This document shows, in pieces, positions 37,318-47,743 of a stretch of DNA of 64,000 nucleotides; the stretch's first letter is position 1, and every line of letters starts with the position of its first letter. Origin of the DNA: Planctomycetota bacterium. Its GTDB lineage: Bacteria; Planctomycetota; Phycisphaerae; Sedimentisphaerales; Anaerohalosphaeraceae. The notes under the pieces are model-generated. The model had not been told where the DNA came from, searched no databases, and saw nothing but the letters and a program-made list of their open reading frames with translations. A program made the translations under genes and the position numbers. The stretch spans positions 1 to 64,000 of the forward strand of contig JAKPDO010000037.1 in assembly GCA_029552545.1 (NCBI GenBank), written 5' to 3'.

Positions 37318-38432
37318 AAGATTTCATTAATCCTTTCCCGCAGGGCCCTCTCAATCTGCTCTGCGCACTTTCTGTAAGCGGCCACATCCTGTCCTACCGG
37401 ATCCGGAACTTCTCCATTTTTATCTAAAAGGCAAATCTCATTCTTTGCCGTCGTCATTCTTTTCAAGTCATCCAAATGACTTTGAGCCATAGCAAAAATG
37501 ACGTCGCTTTCCTCAAGCAACTGCTTCGTCAAAAGCCGGCTCTTGTGGTTTTCCAAAGATGCCCCATACTCCCGACAAATAATGTCGGCTTCTTTGCTCG
37601 CGCTAATACCTTCTGCAGCAAAGACTCCGGCCGATTCAACCTTATAACCAAACCGCTCCAGAGAGTCAATAGAACAACCTAATTTATCCGAAAGAATCTT
37701 TTTACAGATGGATTCAGCCATTGGACTTCGGCATGTATTTCCTGTGCAGACAAACAATATCTTGAATATGGCATTTTTTGTTATCAAATCACTTGCCAAA
37801 ACCCCTTCTCTCAGAATCTCTATCCCATTTGCTCCATATTTCACAACCGATGAACTCTTCTTATATCGACATTCTTGAGAATCTGCATCAACAACCAACT
37901 CTATTTGTCCATCATAATACTCCAAAACTTCCCGAATAGATATTGCCGGTTTGCAAGAAGTGGGATTCGCACTCGGAATCATTATAGGGAGAATCGAAGT
38001 AGATAAAATCTCTCTACATATAATCGAATCCGGGCAGCGAATTCCTATAGAACCATCTAAGTACAAGACTTCATAAATCTCTTTTGAGAATATAGATTGC
38101 GGCGTTTGAAGACTCGTCTGGTCCAGTTCAAACACAATTGTCAGAGGACCGGGCCAGAATCGATTTGCAAGCTTCATCATCGGAGGCGGTACTTTGGGAA
38201 CATACTTCGTCAACTCTTCTTTCATGCCGATGTGAAGGGTATAGCGTTTATCTGAGGTCCGTCCCTTCAAGACATCCAGACGCTTTATGGTGTCCGGCAA
38301 AGCACGACCAGCCAAGCCATAGACGGTTTCCGTAGGGACAGCCGCAATCCCCCCCTTTTCAATCACACGAACGATTTTTCTGACCTGTTCCCTGTCTAAA
38401 GGAGTATCCAGTTTGACGACTTCTGTTTTCAT
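37314..38432 (-). CDS. Fusion of threonylcarbamoyl-AMP synthase (Sua5/YwlC) and low-molecular-weight protein phosphatase (YwlE-like)
   Basis: Residues 1 to about 215 form a Sua5/YrdC domain for tRNA t6A synthesis: GIAAVPTETVYGLAGRAL, LKGRTSDKRYTLHIG, WPGPLTIVF and MIPSANPTSCKPA. Residues from about 225 on form an LMW phosphatase domain with the P-loop FVCTGNTCRSPMAESICKK, and VPDPVG as the catalytic aspartate loop. Both halves keep their key residues. ATG 38432 has AAGGAAAGG just upstream and starts the protein at the family N-terminus; the open frame reaches 38549. Codon usage looks less GC-rich than in neighbouring genes. Confidence 0.9.
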   Translation of the reverse strand: MKTEVVKLDTPLDREQVRKIVRVIEKGGIAAVPTETVYGLAGRALPDTIKRLDVLKGRTSDKRYTLHIGMKEELTKYVPKVPPPMMKLANRFWPGPLTIVFELDQTSLQTPQSIFSKEIYEVLYLDGSIGIRCPDSIICREILSTSILPIMIPSANPTSCKPAISIREVLEYYDGQIELVVDADSQECRYKKSSSVVKYGANGIEILREGVLASDLITKNAIFKILFVCTGNTCRSPMAESICKKILSDKLGCSIDSLERFGYKVESAGVFAAEGISASKEADIICREYGASLENHKSRLLTKQLLEESDVIFAMAQSHLDDLKRMTTAKNEICLLDKNGEVPDPVGQDVAAYRKCAEQIERALRERINEIL

Positions 38433-38510
38433 TCCTTTCCTTGAACCAATTGCCTCCGTTCCGGCTAAAGAATATAATTTTTCCCCAAAAGAAAAGCAAA
38501 CCGAAAAGGA

Positions 38511-38539
38511 TTGACTTTTCTCAACAACCTGCATATAGT
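38511..38539 (+). promoter_or_regulatory. Sigma-70-type promoter of lysC
   Basis: TTGACT and TATAGT are separated by 17 bases; the lysC start follows about 50 bases later with AAGGAAG as ribosome site. Confidence 0.7.
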
Positions 38540-38590
38540 ATTCCCCCAATTATCAGCAATGTCAGTAAAACTGATTTAAGGAAGAAACTT

Positions 38591-39823
38591 ATGCCCATTC
38601 TGGTTCAAAAATTCGGCGGTACATCCGTAGCCAATGCCGAAAAAATCCATCGAGCCGCCAAACGGGCCATCGAAGCCCACAAAAACGGCTATCAGGTCGT
38701 TGTAGTCGCTTCCGCTCGCGGAAAACAGACCGACGAGCTGATTGCGGATGCGATGGAAATCAATCCCAATCCTCCCAAACGCGAAATGGACATGCTGCTG
38801 AGCACCGGCGAACAGCAAACGGTTTCACTGTTTGCAATGGCCTGCTATGCGATGGGGCAAAAGGCTATCAGCTTTACCGGCTCCCAAATCAGCATGCTCA
38901 CCGATGATACCCACACCAAAGCCCGCATTCAAAGCATCGGCACGGAAAAGATTCGAAAAAAACTGGATGAAGGATATATCGTTGTCGTTGCCGGCTTTCA
39001 GGGCGTCGATGCGGAAGGCAACATTACCACGCTCGGACGAGGCGGCTCTGATACCAGCGCCGTCGCTTTGGCCGCCGCACTCGGTGCCAGTTTTTGCGAA
39101 ATTTACACCGATGTCGATGGAATCTACACCACCGACCCCAGAATCTACCCCAAAGCCGTTAAGATGGAACAAATCAGCTATGATGAAATGCTCGAACTGG
39201 CCAGTTTAGGCGCCGGTGTCATGCACAGCCGTTCCATTGAATTCGGCAAAAAATACAACGTGACCATTCACGTCCGAAGCAGTATGAACAATAACCCCGG
39301 AACATTAATCACTCACGAGGTCCCGAAAATGGAAGGTATATTGGTTTCTGGTGCAACCATTCAGAAAGAACTGGCCAAAATCAGTCTGATCGGTGTCGAC
39401 AACAAACCCGGCAATGCCGCAAAAATCTTTTCTCATCTGGCCAAGGCACGCGTCAGCGTCAATGACATCATCCAGACCGAAGTGAGCCCCGAAAAGGCCA
39501 ACATCCTCTTTACGGTCAACAAATCCGACCTGGATGCCGCCCGCCAGGCCATCGAAGAAATCCGAGAGTCCGTTCACTGCCAGAATGTCTTCGTTCGGGA
39601 GGACGTCGCGGAGGTCTCGATTGTCGGTGTGGGAATGCGGTCCCATTACGGCGTAGCCGACCGGATGTTCCAGGCCCTGGCCGATGCGAAAATCAATATC
39701 GACTCCATCACAACCAGCGAAATCCGCATCAGCTGTCTGGTCAATGTGGAAGACGGCGACAAGGCCCTGATTGCCGTGTGCGACGCGTTCCAGCTGGACA
39801 GACCCGCCAATCAGCGGAAATAA
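38591..39823 (+). CDS. lysC: Aspartate kinase
   Basis: A 410-residue monofunctional aspartokinase, first step of lysine, threonine and methionine synthesis. It has the kinase start VQKFGGTSVANAEKI, LSTGEQQTVSLFAM, LGRGGSDTSAVALAAALGA and DVDGIYTTDPRI, then two ACT domains (LAKISLIGVDNKPGNAAKIF and VAEVSIVGVGMRSHYGVADR) for feedback control. ATG 38591 follows AAGGAAG; the upstream frame extension is non-conserved. It is divergent from the Sua5 fusion. Confidence 0.95.
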   Translation: MPILVQKFGGTSVANAEKIHRAAKRAIEAHKNGYQVVVVASARGKQTDELIADAMEINPNPPKREMDMLLSTGEQQTVSLFAMACYAMGQKAISFTGSQISMLTDDTHTKARIQSIGTEKIRKKLDEGYIVVVAGFQGVDAEGNITTLGRGGSDTSAVALAAALGASFCEIYTDVDGIYTTDPRIYPKAVKMEQISYDEMLELASLGAGVMHSRSIEFGKKYNVTIHVRSSMNNNPGTLITHEVPKMEGILVSGATIQKELAKISLIGVDNKPGNAAKIFSHLAKARVSVNDIIQTEVSPEKANILFTVNKSDLDAARQAIEEIRESVHCQNVFVREDVAEVSIVGVGMRSHYGVADRMFQALADAKINIDSITTSEIRISCLVNVEDGDKALIAVCDAFQLDRPANQRK

Positions 39824-39854
39824 TCAAGGTTTTGAATAACTCCTCAAAATAAAC

Positions 39855-39890
39855 GTGTCGGCGGTCTCCGGTCAGGAAGACCGCCGACAC
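39855..39890 (+). other. Strong stem-loop after lysC, no T-tract
   Basis: GTGTCGGCGGTCT and AGACCGCCGACAC form a perfect 13-pair stem around a 10-base loop. There is no T-run. It resembles the hairpin after flagellin in stem length, loop length and lack of T-run. Confidence 0.6.
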
Positions 39891-39983
39891 GGGTCATCGG
39901 CCTCGCATTCAGGCACAGCATACAAGGCACACGGACGATACCGAAAACAGGCAAATACGCTGTTTCGGTTCTGCGGCAGCGGG

Positions 39984-40262
39984 TTAGATTCCGCTCTCGG
40001 CTTGTTTTTTGGCCGCTTCCTGCCGCATATATTCAGCCAGTTGAGCAGACTTTTCCTCGGCGAAACTAATCAGTTGATTCATCCCCAGACGTATCTTGCA
40101 CGACAACGCAAGTAAATCCTCTCGCATCTGCTGTCTTTCCCGCAGTCGTTCCGTCATCGCCTGCTCACACATCGCCTGGCTGTCATCGACAGGGGCTACC
40201 AAATACAAAGCCGTAGCAAATCCTGCCCCAAATACCATCAAGAGAAATAACAATCGACCCAT
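39984..40262 (-). CDS. Small single-pass membrane protein, function unknown
   Basis: A 92-residue protein with one N-terminal membrane segment (RLLFLLMVFGAGFATALYLV) and a mostly helical, charged remainder (MTERLRERQQMREDLLAL, then AEEKSAQLAEYMRQEAAKK) that may form a coiled coil facing one side of the membrane. GGGAG precedes the ATG. It could also be an uncleaved signal-anchored periplasmic protein. No family was recognised. Confidence 0.65.
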   Translation of the reverse strand: MGRLLFLLMVFGAGFATALYLVAPVDDSQAMCEQAMTERLRERQQMREDLLALSCKIRLGMNQLISFAEEKSAQLAEYMRQEAAKKQAESGI

Positions 40263-40495
40263 CTTGAGTTTTCTCCCGCGGAAAACATCTTTTCCGGTTT
40301 TCCATTTGCCTTACCATTCGGCCTCGTCTATTAAAACCTAAAAAATAGAAGCAGACGGGTCAACCGGAATGAAGGGAAAAAGAAAGGTTTTAGGACACGT
40401 TAACAAATTGAAATACAAGGACTTACAAAAACCCGACCCTCGCGGATTCCGCACAATAAAGTCCCTTTTTATCAGACAAAGATCTCGTTCGCCGG

Positions 40496-41623
40496 TCAGC
40501 CCAACGTATCCAAAATATCCTGCAATTCTGAACAGACCAGCTCGACCTCCTGCCGGCTCAGATTGTTATGGAACGGCAGGGCTATGGTGCGGGCACTGAC
40601 ATGATCCGTTACGGGGAAATCCCCGCTCTTGTGCCCGAGGGCTTTGGCAAGAAACGGCTGCAAATACACCGGCGGAAAATAATTGCTCACCTGAATTCCC
40701 CGCTCCATCAGACGGTTCAGCACTTCGTTGCGCTGCTCAGGTCGGTAGGAATCCGCCAGACGAATCACAAAAACAAACCAGCTCATCCGAGCTTCCTTCG
40801 GCACCTGCGGAAGGATAATCCGTTTCTCACCAGCCAGCCGCTTTAGGTACATGTCCGCCACCTGTTGTCGCTTGCGGACAAACTCCTCAACCCGTCTGAA
40901 CTGAGAGATGCCTAAAGCACAATTAATATCGCTGAGGCGGTAATTGTACCCGAGCCGTTCGTGAGCCAGCCAGCCGCCTCCGCTTCCCCGACCCTGATTG
41001 CGAAGCGAAATGCACAAGCGGGCGACTTCTTCATCATCCGTTACAATCATCCCCCCCTCTCCGGTAGTCATCTGTTTATTGGGATAAAACGCAAAGACCC
41101 CCACTCGCCCGAAGGTCCCTGCCTTCCGGCCGTTCAATTCCGAGCCGAGGGCCTCGCAGCAGTCCTCCACAACTTCGAGTCGATACGATTTTGCCAATTC
41201 GCAAATCTTATCCATCCCCGCCGGATTGCCGAAAACCTCCACCGGAACAACGGCCTTGGTTCGTTTGGTTATCTTCTTTTCAACCTCCTTTATATCCAGA
41301 TTCAGGGTGACCGGGTCAATATCGGCAAAGACCGGCGTTGCACCGGTCATCAGAATCGTCGTCACTGTGGCGATAAAGGTAAATGGCGTGGTAATCACCT
41401 CATCCCCCGGCCCTAATCCCATCGCCTTCATACCCAAAAATAAACCGCTGGTGCCGCTGTTAACCGCCACCGCATACCGCCGCCCGATATACCGCTCAAA
41501 ACACGCCTCGAACTCACGCACCTTCGGCCCCAGCGACAAAAAAGGGCTGCGTAAAACATCCACAACCGCTTGAATATCCGTTTCGTTGACATCCGGACGC
41601 GAAAGAGGAACCCGAAACTCCAT
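40496..41623 (-). CDS. DegT/DnrJ/EryC1/StrS family aminotransferase
   Basis: A 375-residue pyridoxal-phosphate sugar aminotransferase. It shows the N-terminal family text IPLSRPDVNETDIQAVVDVL-like, AVNSGTSGLFLGMKAMGLGP, GDEVITTPFTFIATV, VVEDCCEALGSELNG, and the PLP lysine in FYPNKQMTTGEGGMIV. Relatives transfer an amino group to a keto sugar during lipopolysaccharide O-antigen or glycoprotein synthesis. There are no other sugar genes beside it, so the product cannot be named. Confidence 0.9.
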   Translation of the reverse strand: MEFRVPLSRPDVNETDIQAVVDVLRSPFLSLGPKVREFEACFERYIGRRYAVAVNSGTSGLFLGMKAMGLGPGDEVITTPFTFIATVTTILMTGATPVFADIDPVTLNLDIKEVEKKITKRTKAVVPVEVFGNPAGMDKICELAKSYRLEVVEDCCEALGSELNGRKAGTFGRVGVFAFYPNKQMTTGEGGMIVTDDEEVARLCISLRNQGRGSGGGWLAHERLGYNYRLSDINCALGISQFRRVEEFVRKRQQVADMYLKRLAGEKRIILPQVPKEARMSWFVFVIRLADSYRPEQRNEVLNRLMERGIQVSNYFPPVYLQPFLAKALGHKSGDFPVTDHVSARTIALPFHNNLSRQEVELVCSELQDILDTLG

Positions 41624-41736
41624 ATTGCATATCCTTTATCTAAAATTAGCAAATGAAAGAAATAATATAACAGATTCTTTCCTGATTTTCAATTGATTTC
41701 CAAAAGCCCTCCTGAGGGCGATTCCCGAATTTGCCG

Positions 41737-41765
41737 TTGACGCCGACCCTATTCTTCGGTAAGGT
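41737..41765 (+). promoter_or_regulatory. Putative promoter of purFM
   Basis: TTGACG and TAAGGT are 17 bases apart, about 45 bases before the purF ATG. No PurR-like palindrome was identified. Confidence 0.45.
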
Positions 41766-41807
41766 AGAATCATAGATGTTGACTCCAGTCTTCCAATCTG
41801 AGGTTCT

Positions 41808-43244
41808 ATGACTCAAATAAAAGAAGAATGCGGGATATTCGGTATTTTCGGAGATCCCGAGGCCGTTCAAAAAACGTATTTCGGATTACACAGTCTTCAG
41901 CATCGAGGCCAGGAATCCGCAGGGATTGCCTCCAGCAATGGAGAGTTTATCCACTGTTATACAGGAATGGGGCATGTCAGTCGGGTCTTCCGGTCCGGAC
42001 GAGGTATTCTCGAGCGGCTGAACAATCCAATGGCGATTGGGCATGTCCGCTATTCAACCACCGGCTCAACAACTCCGATGAACTCCCAACCCTTCCTCAG
42101 CGAATATTCCCGCGGACAAGTGGCCGTAGCCCACAACGGCAATCTGATTAATGCTTCTCTGCTTCGGGATGAATATGAGGCCTACGGTCATATCTTCAAA
42201 TCCTCCAACGATACCGAAATTATCGTCCATCTGATGGCCAAACCATCCCATATCACCAAACCGGACCCGCTCGGACATGTCCTCAATCATCTGCAGGGGT
42301 CTTATTCGCTGCTGTTTCTCTTTCCGGACCGCATCGAAGCCGCCCGCGACCCCTACGGGATCCGTCCGCTGTGCCTCGGAAAAACCAAAAACGGCGCCTA
42401 CTGTGTAGCCAGTGAAACCTGTGCTTTTGACGCCATTGAGGCCGATTACATCCGTGAAATTGAACCCGGGGAAATCGTCACCCTCGATGCCGAGGGCATC
42501 CACAGCCGCTTCTTCGTCACCCCCGGAACCGTCACGCCGGCCCACTGCATCTTCGAGCACGTCTACTTCGCCAAGCAAAGCAGCATTGTCTTCGGGGAAA
42601 ATGTCCACGAAGTTCGCAAACGGTGCGGGCGGCGATTGGCCCAGGAACACCCCGTTGCCGCCGATGTCGTCATTCCCGTTCCGGACTCCGGGACCTCCGC
42701 CGCCATCGGCTACTCCCTCGAGAGCGGCATCCCCTTCGATATGGGATTTGTCCGCAGCCACTATGTTGGACGCACCTTTATCTCGCCCAGCCAGGCCCTC
42801 CGGGATTTGGAAGTAAAACTCAAGCTGACGGTTGTCAAAGAAGCTGTGCGCGGCAAACGGGTCATTGTGATTGACGATTCCGTTGTCCGCGGCACCACCA
42901 CCAAAGGGAAAATCCGTTCGCTTCGGCAGGCCGGCGCCAAAGAAATCCATCTGCGAGTGGCCTGTCCGCCGGTTCGGTTCCCCTGCTTTTACGGGGTGGA
43001 TTTCCCGACACGAGAAGAACTGCTGGCCAACCAGGTCCCCCTCTCTGAAATCAGCCGTGCGCTCGAAGCGGACAGCGTGGAATATTTGTCTCTCGAAGGG
43101 CTGCTGAGCAGCGTTTCTCTTCCCGCAGACCATTACTGCACGGCCTGCTGGAGCGGGCAGTACCGAATCCCCGTCAGCACACAAGTCAACAAGTTTTCTC
43201 TGGAACGTCACCAAATGCAATTGTTTGATGAGACGGAACTCTAA
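41808..43244 (+). CDS. purF: Amidophosphoribosyltransferase
   Basis: A 478-residue PurF, the committing step of purine synthesis. The glutaminase nucleophile is Cys8 in EECGIFGIFGD, so the seven residues before it are a short propeptide. Glutamine-binding parts are LQHRGQESAGIAS and GHVRYSTTGSTTPMNSQPF; the phosphoribosyl motif is VIVIDDSVVRGTTTKGKIRS. Cysteines in the PVRFPCFYG and HYCTACWSGQY regions fit the Fe-S-containing Bacillus-type enzyme. purM follows without a gap. Confidence 0.96.
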   Translation: MTQIKEECGIFGIFGDPEAVQKTYFGLHSLQHRGQESAGIASSNGEFIHCYTGMGHVSRVFRSGRGILERLNNPMAIGHVRYSTTGSTTPMNSQPFLSEYSRGQVAVAHNGNLINASLLRDEYEAYGHIFKSSNDTEIIVHLMAKPSHITKPDPLGHVLNHLQGSYSLLFLFPDRIEAARDPYGIRPLCLGKTKNGAYCVASETCAFDAIEADYIREIEPGEIVTLDAEGIHSRFFVTPGTVTPAHCIFEHVYFAKQSSIVFGENVHEVRKRCGRRLAQEHPVAADVVIPVPDSGTSAAIGYSLESGIPFDMGFVRSHYVGRTFISPSQALRDLEVKLKLTVVKEAVRGKRVIVIDDSVVRGTTTKGKIRSLRQAGAKEIHLRVACPPVRFPCFYGVDFPTREELLANQVPLSEISRALEADSVEYLSLEGLLSSVSLPADHYCTACWSGQYRIPVSTQVNKFSLERHQMQLFDETEL

Positions 43245-44318
43245 ATGAATCCATCCAAAAAAATCACTTACCAGGAGGCAGGTGTCAGCATTGATGCCAA
43301 CGACGAAATGGTCCGAAGAATCAGCCGTTCCCTGGCCTCCACGTTCGGCCCGCGTGTTATCCCGCTCGAAAACGGCTTTGCAGGACTCGTTCGGCTCGAC
43401 TACGATGAAAAACTGTTCAAGAAAAACTACAAAAACCCGGTCCTGGTTGCCTGTACAGACGGCGTAGGAACCAAAATCCTCATTGCCCGCCAGATGAACC
43501 GGATGGATTCCATCGGAATCGACCTGGTGGCTATGAATGTCAATGATATGCTTGTCCAGGGCGCTGAACCCCTCTTTTTCCTCGATTATCTGGCCGTCCA
43601 TAAACTTATCCCGGAACAGATTGCCGAGATGGTCGAAGGAATCGCCGCCGGCTGCCGGATGGCCGACTGTGCTCTCATCGGCGGAGAAACCGCGGAAATG
43701 CCCGACTTATATGCGGAAGACGAATGCGATATGGCCGGTTTTGCCGTCGGCGTCGTGGAACGAAACCGCATCATCACCGGCCGAAATGTTGCCCCGGGTG
43801 ATGTCGTTCTCGGTCTGGCCTCCACCGGCCTGCACAGCAACGGATACACCCTCGTCCGCCATATCTGCTTCAAACAGGAAAAACTCCAGCTCGAAGACCG
43901 GCTGGACGAATTAGACGGCGCCCCGTTAGGTCAAATCCTCCTGACTCCCACACGGATTTACGTCCGTTCCGTCATCTCCGTCCTGTCCTCCTACAAGACC
44001 AAAAAGGTCATTCACGGAATGGCCCATATCACCGGCGGCGGACTGGTCGGAAATATCCCGCGAGTCCTTCCCCCCAGCTGCAATGCCGTCCTGAAAAAGA
44101 AATCCTGGCCGATTCCCCCTATTTTCCACTTCCTCCAGAAACGAGGCCCTGTCGAGGAGCAGGAAATGTACCGCGTCTTTAATATGGGAATCGGATATGT
44201 CCTGATTGTCGCCCCGGATTTTGCAGATGCGGTGAAAACCAAACTGGAAAAAGCCGGTGAAGAAGTCTATAAAATAGGGATGATCACACCCGGAACAGGA
44301 AAAGTCGTCCTCAAGTAG
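43245..44318 (+). CDS. purM: Phosphoribosylformylglycinamidine cyclo-ligase
   Basis: A 357-residue AIR synthetase forming the imidazole ring in purine synthesis. Motifs include TYQEAGVSIDANDEMV at the start, ACTDGVGTKILIARQMNRMD, DLVAMNVNDMLVQGAEPLFF, the ALIGGETAEMPDLYAEDECD loop and HITGGGLVGNIPRVLP. Its ATG follows the purF stop immediately, so the two are co-translated. Confidence 0.96.
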   Translation: MNPSKKITYQEAGVSIDANDEMVRRISRSLASTFGPRVIPLENGFAGLVRLDYDEKLFKKNYKNPVLVACTDGVGTKILIARQMNRMDSIGIDLVAMNVNDMLVQGAEPLFFLDYLAVHKLIPEQIAEMVEGIAAGCRMADCALIGGETAEMPDLYAEDECDMAGFAVGVVERNRIITGRNVAPGDVVLGLASTGLHSNGYTLVRHICFKQEKLQLEDRLDELDGAPLGQILLTPTRIYVRSVISVLSSYKTKKVIHGMAHITGGGLVGNIPRVLPPSCNAVLKKKSWPIPPIFHFLQKRGPVEEQEMYRVFNMGIGYVLIVAPDFADAVKTKLEKAGEEVYKIGMITPGTGKVVLK

Positions 44319-44329
44319 GAAAAACAAAA

Positions 44330-45358
44330 ATGTGTCCCGAAAAGAGGCAAGCAGGCCTTCTTATGCAGTTTTTGTATCCCGGCCTGCCGGCAGGAATTTT
44401 TTTCCTGGCACTGTCTGCATTTCTCTTTTGGCCTCTTCCGACTCGCTGGAATCTCTGGAAATCCCTTTTGTTGGCCAACAGTTTCATCGGAGCGTTGGGG
44501 TGCTTCACCCTGAGCCGACGATGGCTCGTTTCGTTCTGGGCATCCGCCCTGGCCGGAACGGCCTACGGTTTCGGCCCGTTCCTGCTGAGTTTCCGGCTTT
44601 ATCATCCATTAGCCGGCTTCAGTGCGGCTGTTTTGCCCTGGCTTTTCTGCCCAGCTGCCTTCTGGAACCGTTATGCCAAACCCTCCTGGTCCCTCTCCCT
44701 GCGACGCCTTCCTCTTTTGGCAATTCCCTTTATCTTTCTGTTCCTTTTTTACTGGCTGATTTCCCACCCCTGGCTGGGCCCTTATAATCTGATGCCCGCT
44801 ACACAGCAGCTCAGCAAAAAAGATATTTTCTCCATCCTCGAATTTCCTTCCGCTCACGCAGGCAAAATCATCATCGGTTTCTATGCCAACACCTTCATTC
44901 TGGCTGTAATGGGATTGTTTGTATACTCCTTCCTGCTTCGAGTCCTTGTCCTGCTGCCGCCCTTGCTGGGAATCGTTTTGGCTTTTTCTCAGCCGATTCT
45001 GAATGTTCCCCCCATTATTTGGATAGCTCTGCCGATGCTGTTTTTGTCTGTTCTGGCCGGATTGGGAGCCCAAGCGATGGCGGTGGCCGGCCCCGCCGAC
45101 CGAAAATGGATTCTGGCTTGTTTGCTGTTAGCTGCTTCCCTGGCCGTCTTCTGTCTCTTTTCCGCCCTCATTCGACCGGAAGCACAAGGATATTGGGCCC
45201 CTGCTGTTATGTATGGGCTTTCTTTCGCAAGCACAGGCGCTGTGTACGCGCTCTGCACAAGACAAATTCGCCTGCATTCTCTTCGATGGCTCCTGCTCGG
45301 AGCAGCCCTCGGAGCAGACCTCGTTTATACAAGCCGAATCCTTCTTTCCGCTCTGTAA
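44330..45358 (+). CDS. Polytopic membrane protein, function unknown
   Basis: A 342-residue, highly hydrophobic protein with about nine to ten predicted membrane segments (for example LPAGIFFLALSAFLFWPL, SFWASALAGTAYGFGPFLL, LLRVLVLLPPLLGIVLAF). The spacing of aromatic and proline residues recalls membrane mannosyltransferase-like or YfhO-like fragments, but no catalytic motif was recognised. It starts 11 bases after purM with GTAGGAAAA upstream and is probably in the same transcript. Confidence 0.7.
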   Translation: MCPEKRQAGLLMQFLYPGLPAGIFFLALSAFLFWPLPTRWNLWKSLLLANSFIGALGCFTLSRRWLVSFWASALAGTAYGFGPFLLSFRLYHPLAGFSAAVLPWLFCPAAFWNRYAKPSWSLSLRRLPLLAIPFIFLFLFYWLISHPWLGPYNLMPATQQLSKKDIFSILEFPSAHAGKIIIGFYANTFILAVMGLFVYSFLLRVLVLLPPLLGIVLAFSQPILNVPPIIWIALPMLFLSVLAGLGAQAMAVAGPADRKWILACLLLAASLAVFCLFSALIRPEAQGYWAPAVMYGLSFASTGAVYALCTRQIRLHSLRWLLLGAALGADLVYTSRILLSAL

Positions 45359-45362
45359 AAAC

Positions 45363-46097
45363 TCAAGACGGCTCCGGCTGTCTTGAGCCCTTCGGCAGCT
45401 GCAGCCCGAGAGCATCTGCAACTTTCTGCAAATCCTCCCACACCCGCTGGCGATTTTCGTATGAATAGTTCCGAAGCAGGTACGCCGGATGATACGTCGG
45501 CATCACTTTTGCCGGACGGTCTGCATCAGAAAATCGGTATTCGTGAAAATGTCCTCGCAGTTTGCCGATGGCCGTATCGGTCTCCAGCAGCGTGCGAGCG
45601 GCATGCGAACCCAGCGCCACAATCACTTCCGGCCGCAGAATCGCCAGCTGCCGCTTCAGATAAGGAAGACAATTCCAGATTTCGTCAGGCCGCGGGTCGC
45701 GGTTTTCCGGCGGACGACACTTGAGCGTGTTGCAGATAAACACATCCTCACGGCGAAGTCCGATAGCGGCAATCATCCGGGTCAGCAGTTGCCCGGCTCG
45801 CCCCACAAAAGGCCGGCCCTGCTGGTCTTCGTCGGCCCCCGGTGCCTCTCCTACAAAAACCAGCCGCGCCTTCGGATTGCCCTCCCCGGGCACAGCGTTC
45901 AGTCGTGTGCTTCCGATTTCACACTTGCGGCAGGCCCGAACTTCTTCGGCAATTTCCTCCAAAAGCCGCTGAGGTTCCCCCGACGGTTCGACTTTCGCCG
46001 AAACCGGACGGCTTCGCAGGGTGAAATCACCCGCAAAAAAAGACTCCATCTCTTTGTGCTGCCGCAGCAGTCTGGATACATCTCGTGGTTCAGCCAT
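45363..46097 (-). CDS. Uracil-DNA glycosylase, family 4 (type 4/5-like, Fe-S)
   Basis: The catalytic motif FVGEAPGADEDQQGRPFVGR and the later PTYHPAYLLRN are those of family 4 UDGs, which remove uracil from DNA. Iron-sulfur ligands are expected in RACRKCEIG and in FICNTLKCRPPENRD. ATG 46097 gives MAEPRDVSRLLRQH; an ATG three codons upstream is possible. An N-terminal extension of about 40 residues precedes the conserved domain, as in many bacterial members. Confidence 0.92.
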   Translation of the reverse strand: MAEPRDVSRLLRQHKEMESFFAGDFTLRSRPVSAKVEPSGEPQRLLEEIAEEVRACRKCEIGSTRLNAVPGEGNPKARLVFVGEAPGADEDQQGRPFVGRAGQLLTRMIAAIGLRREDVFICNTLKCRPPENRDPRPDEIWNCLPYLKRQLAILRPEVIVALGSHAARTLLETDTAIGKLRGHFHEYRFSDADRPAKVMPTYHPAYLLRNYSYENRQRVWEDLQKVADALGLQLPKGSRQPEPS

Positions 46098-46133
46098 GCC
46101 GGACAATATATAAAATCAGCTGAAATCTTCCAA

Positions 46134-46168
46134 TAAAAAAGGGCCCGCCCCTTTCAGACGGACCCTTT
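46134..46168 (-). terminator. Terminator of gdhA
   Basis: On the minus strand AAAGGGTCCGTC pairs with GGCGGGCCCTTT (12 pairs, two of them G-T) and a run of six T follows, about 30 bases after the gdhA stop. Confidence 0.8.
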
Positions 46169-46200
46169 CAAGTACTCATAAGATGCTTTTTCCAGGATAC

Positions 46201-47556
<1,356 letters not shown>

Positions 47557-47599
47557 CTAATTCCTTAAAAAGTGTTTGATTTCATTTCATTCTATCTTC

Positions 47600-47619
47600 T
47601 TCCTGGACCCGTCCAGGAA
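47600..47619 (-). promoter_or_regulatory. Inverted repeat in the gdhA leader
   Basis: TTCCTGGA and TCCAGGAA pair perfectly with a 4-base loop, about 50 bases upstream of gdhA. It could be a regulator site or a hairpin in the 5' untranslated region. Confidence 0.45.
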
Positions 47620-47743
47620 TGTTTTTCAAAAAAACCTGAAAATATGCTTTACATAAAATAAAGTTGCCTTATAGTAATATTAATAAAACCAAATAACAAA
47701 TAAACTTTTTGAATACCTATAATAAGCAGGATTGATACATCCA

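Noticed and set aside
42066..43601. A 511-codon frame antisense to purF and purM
   Set aside because: Same cause; the plus-strand genes have every catalytic motif intact.
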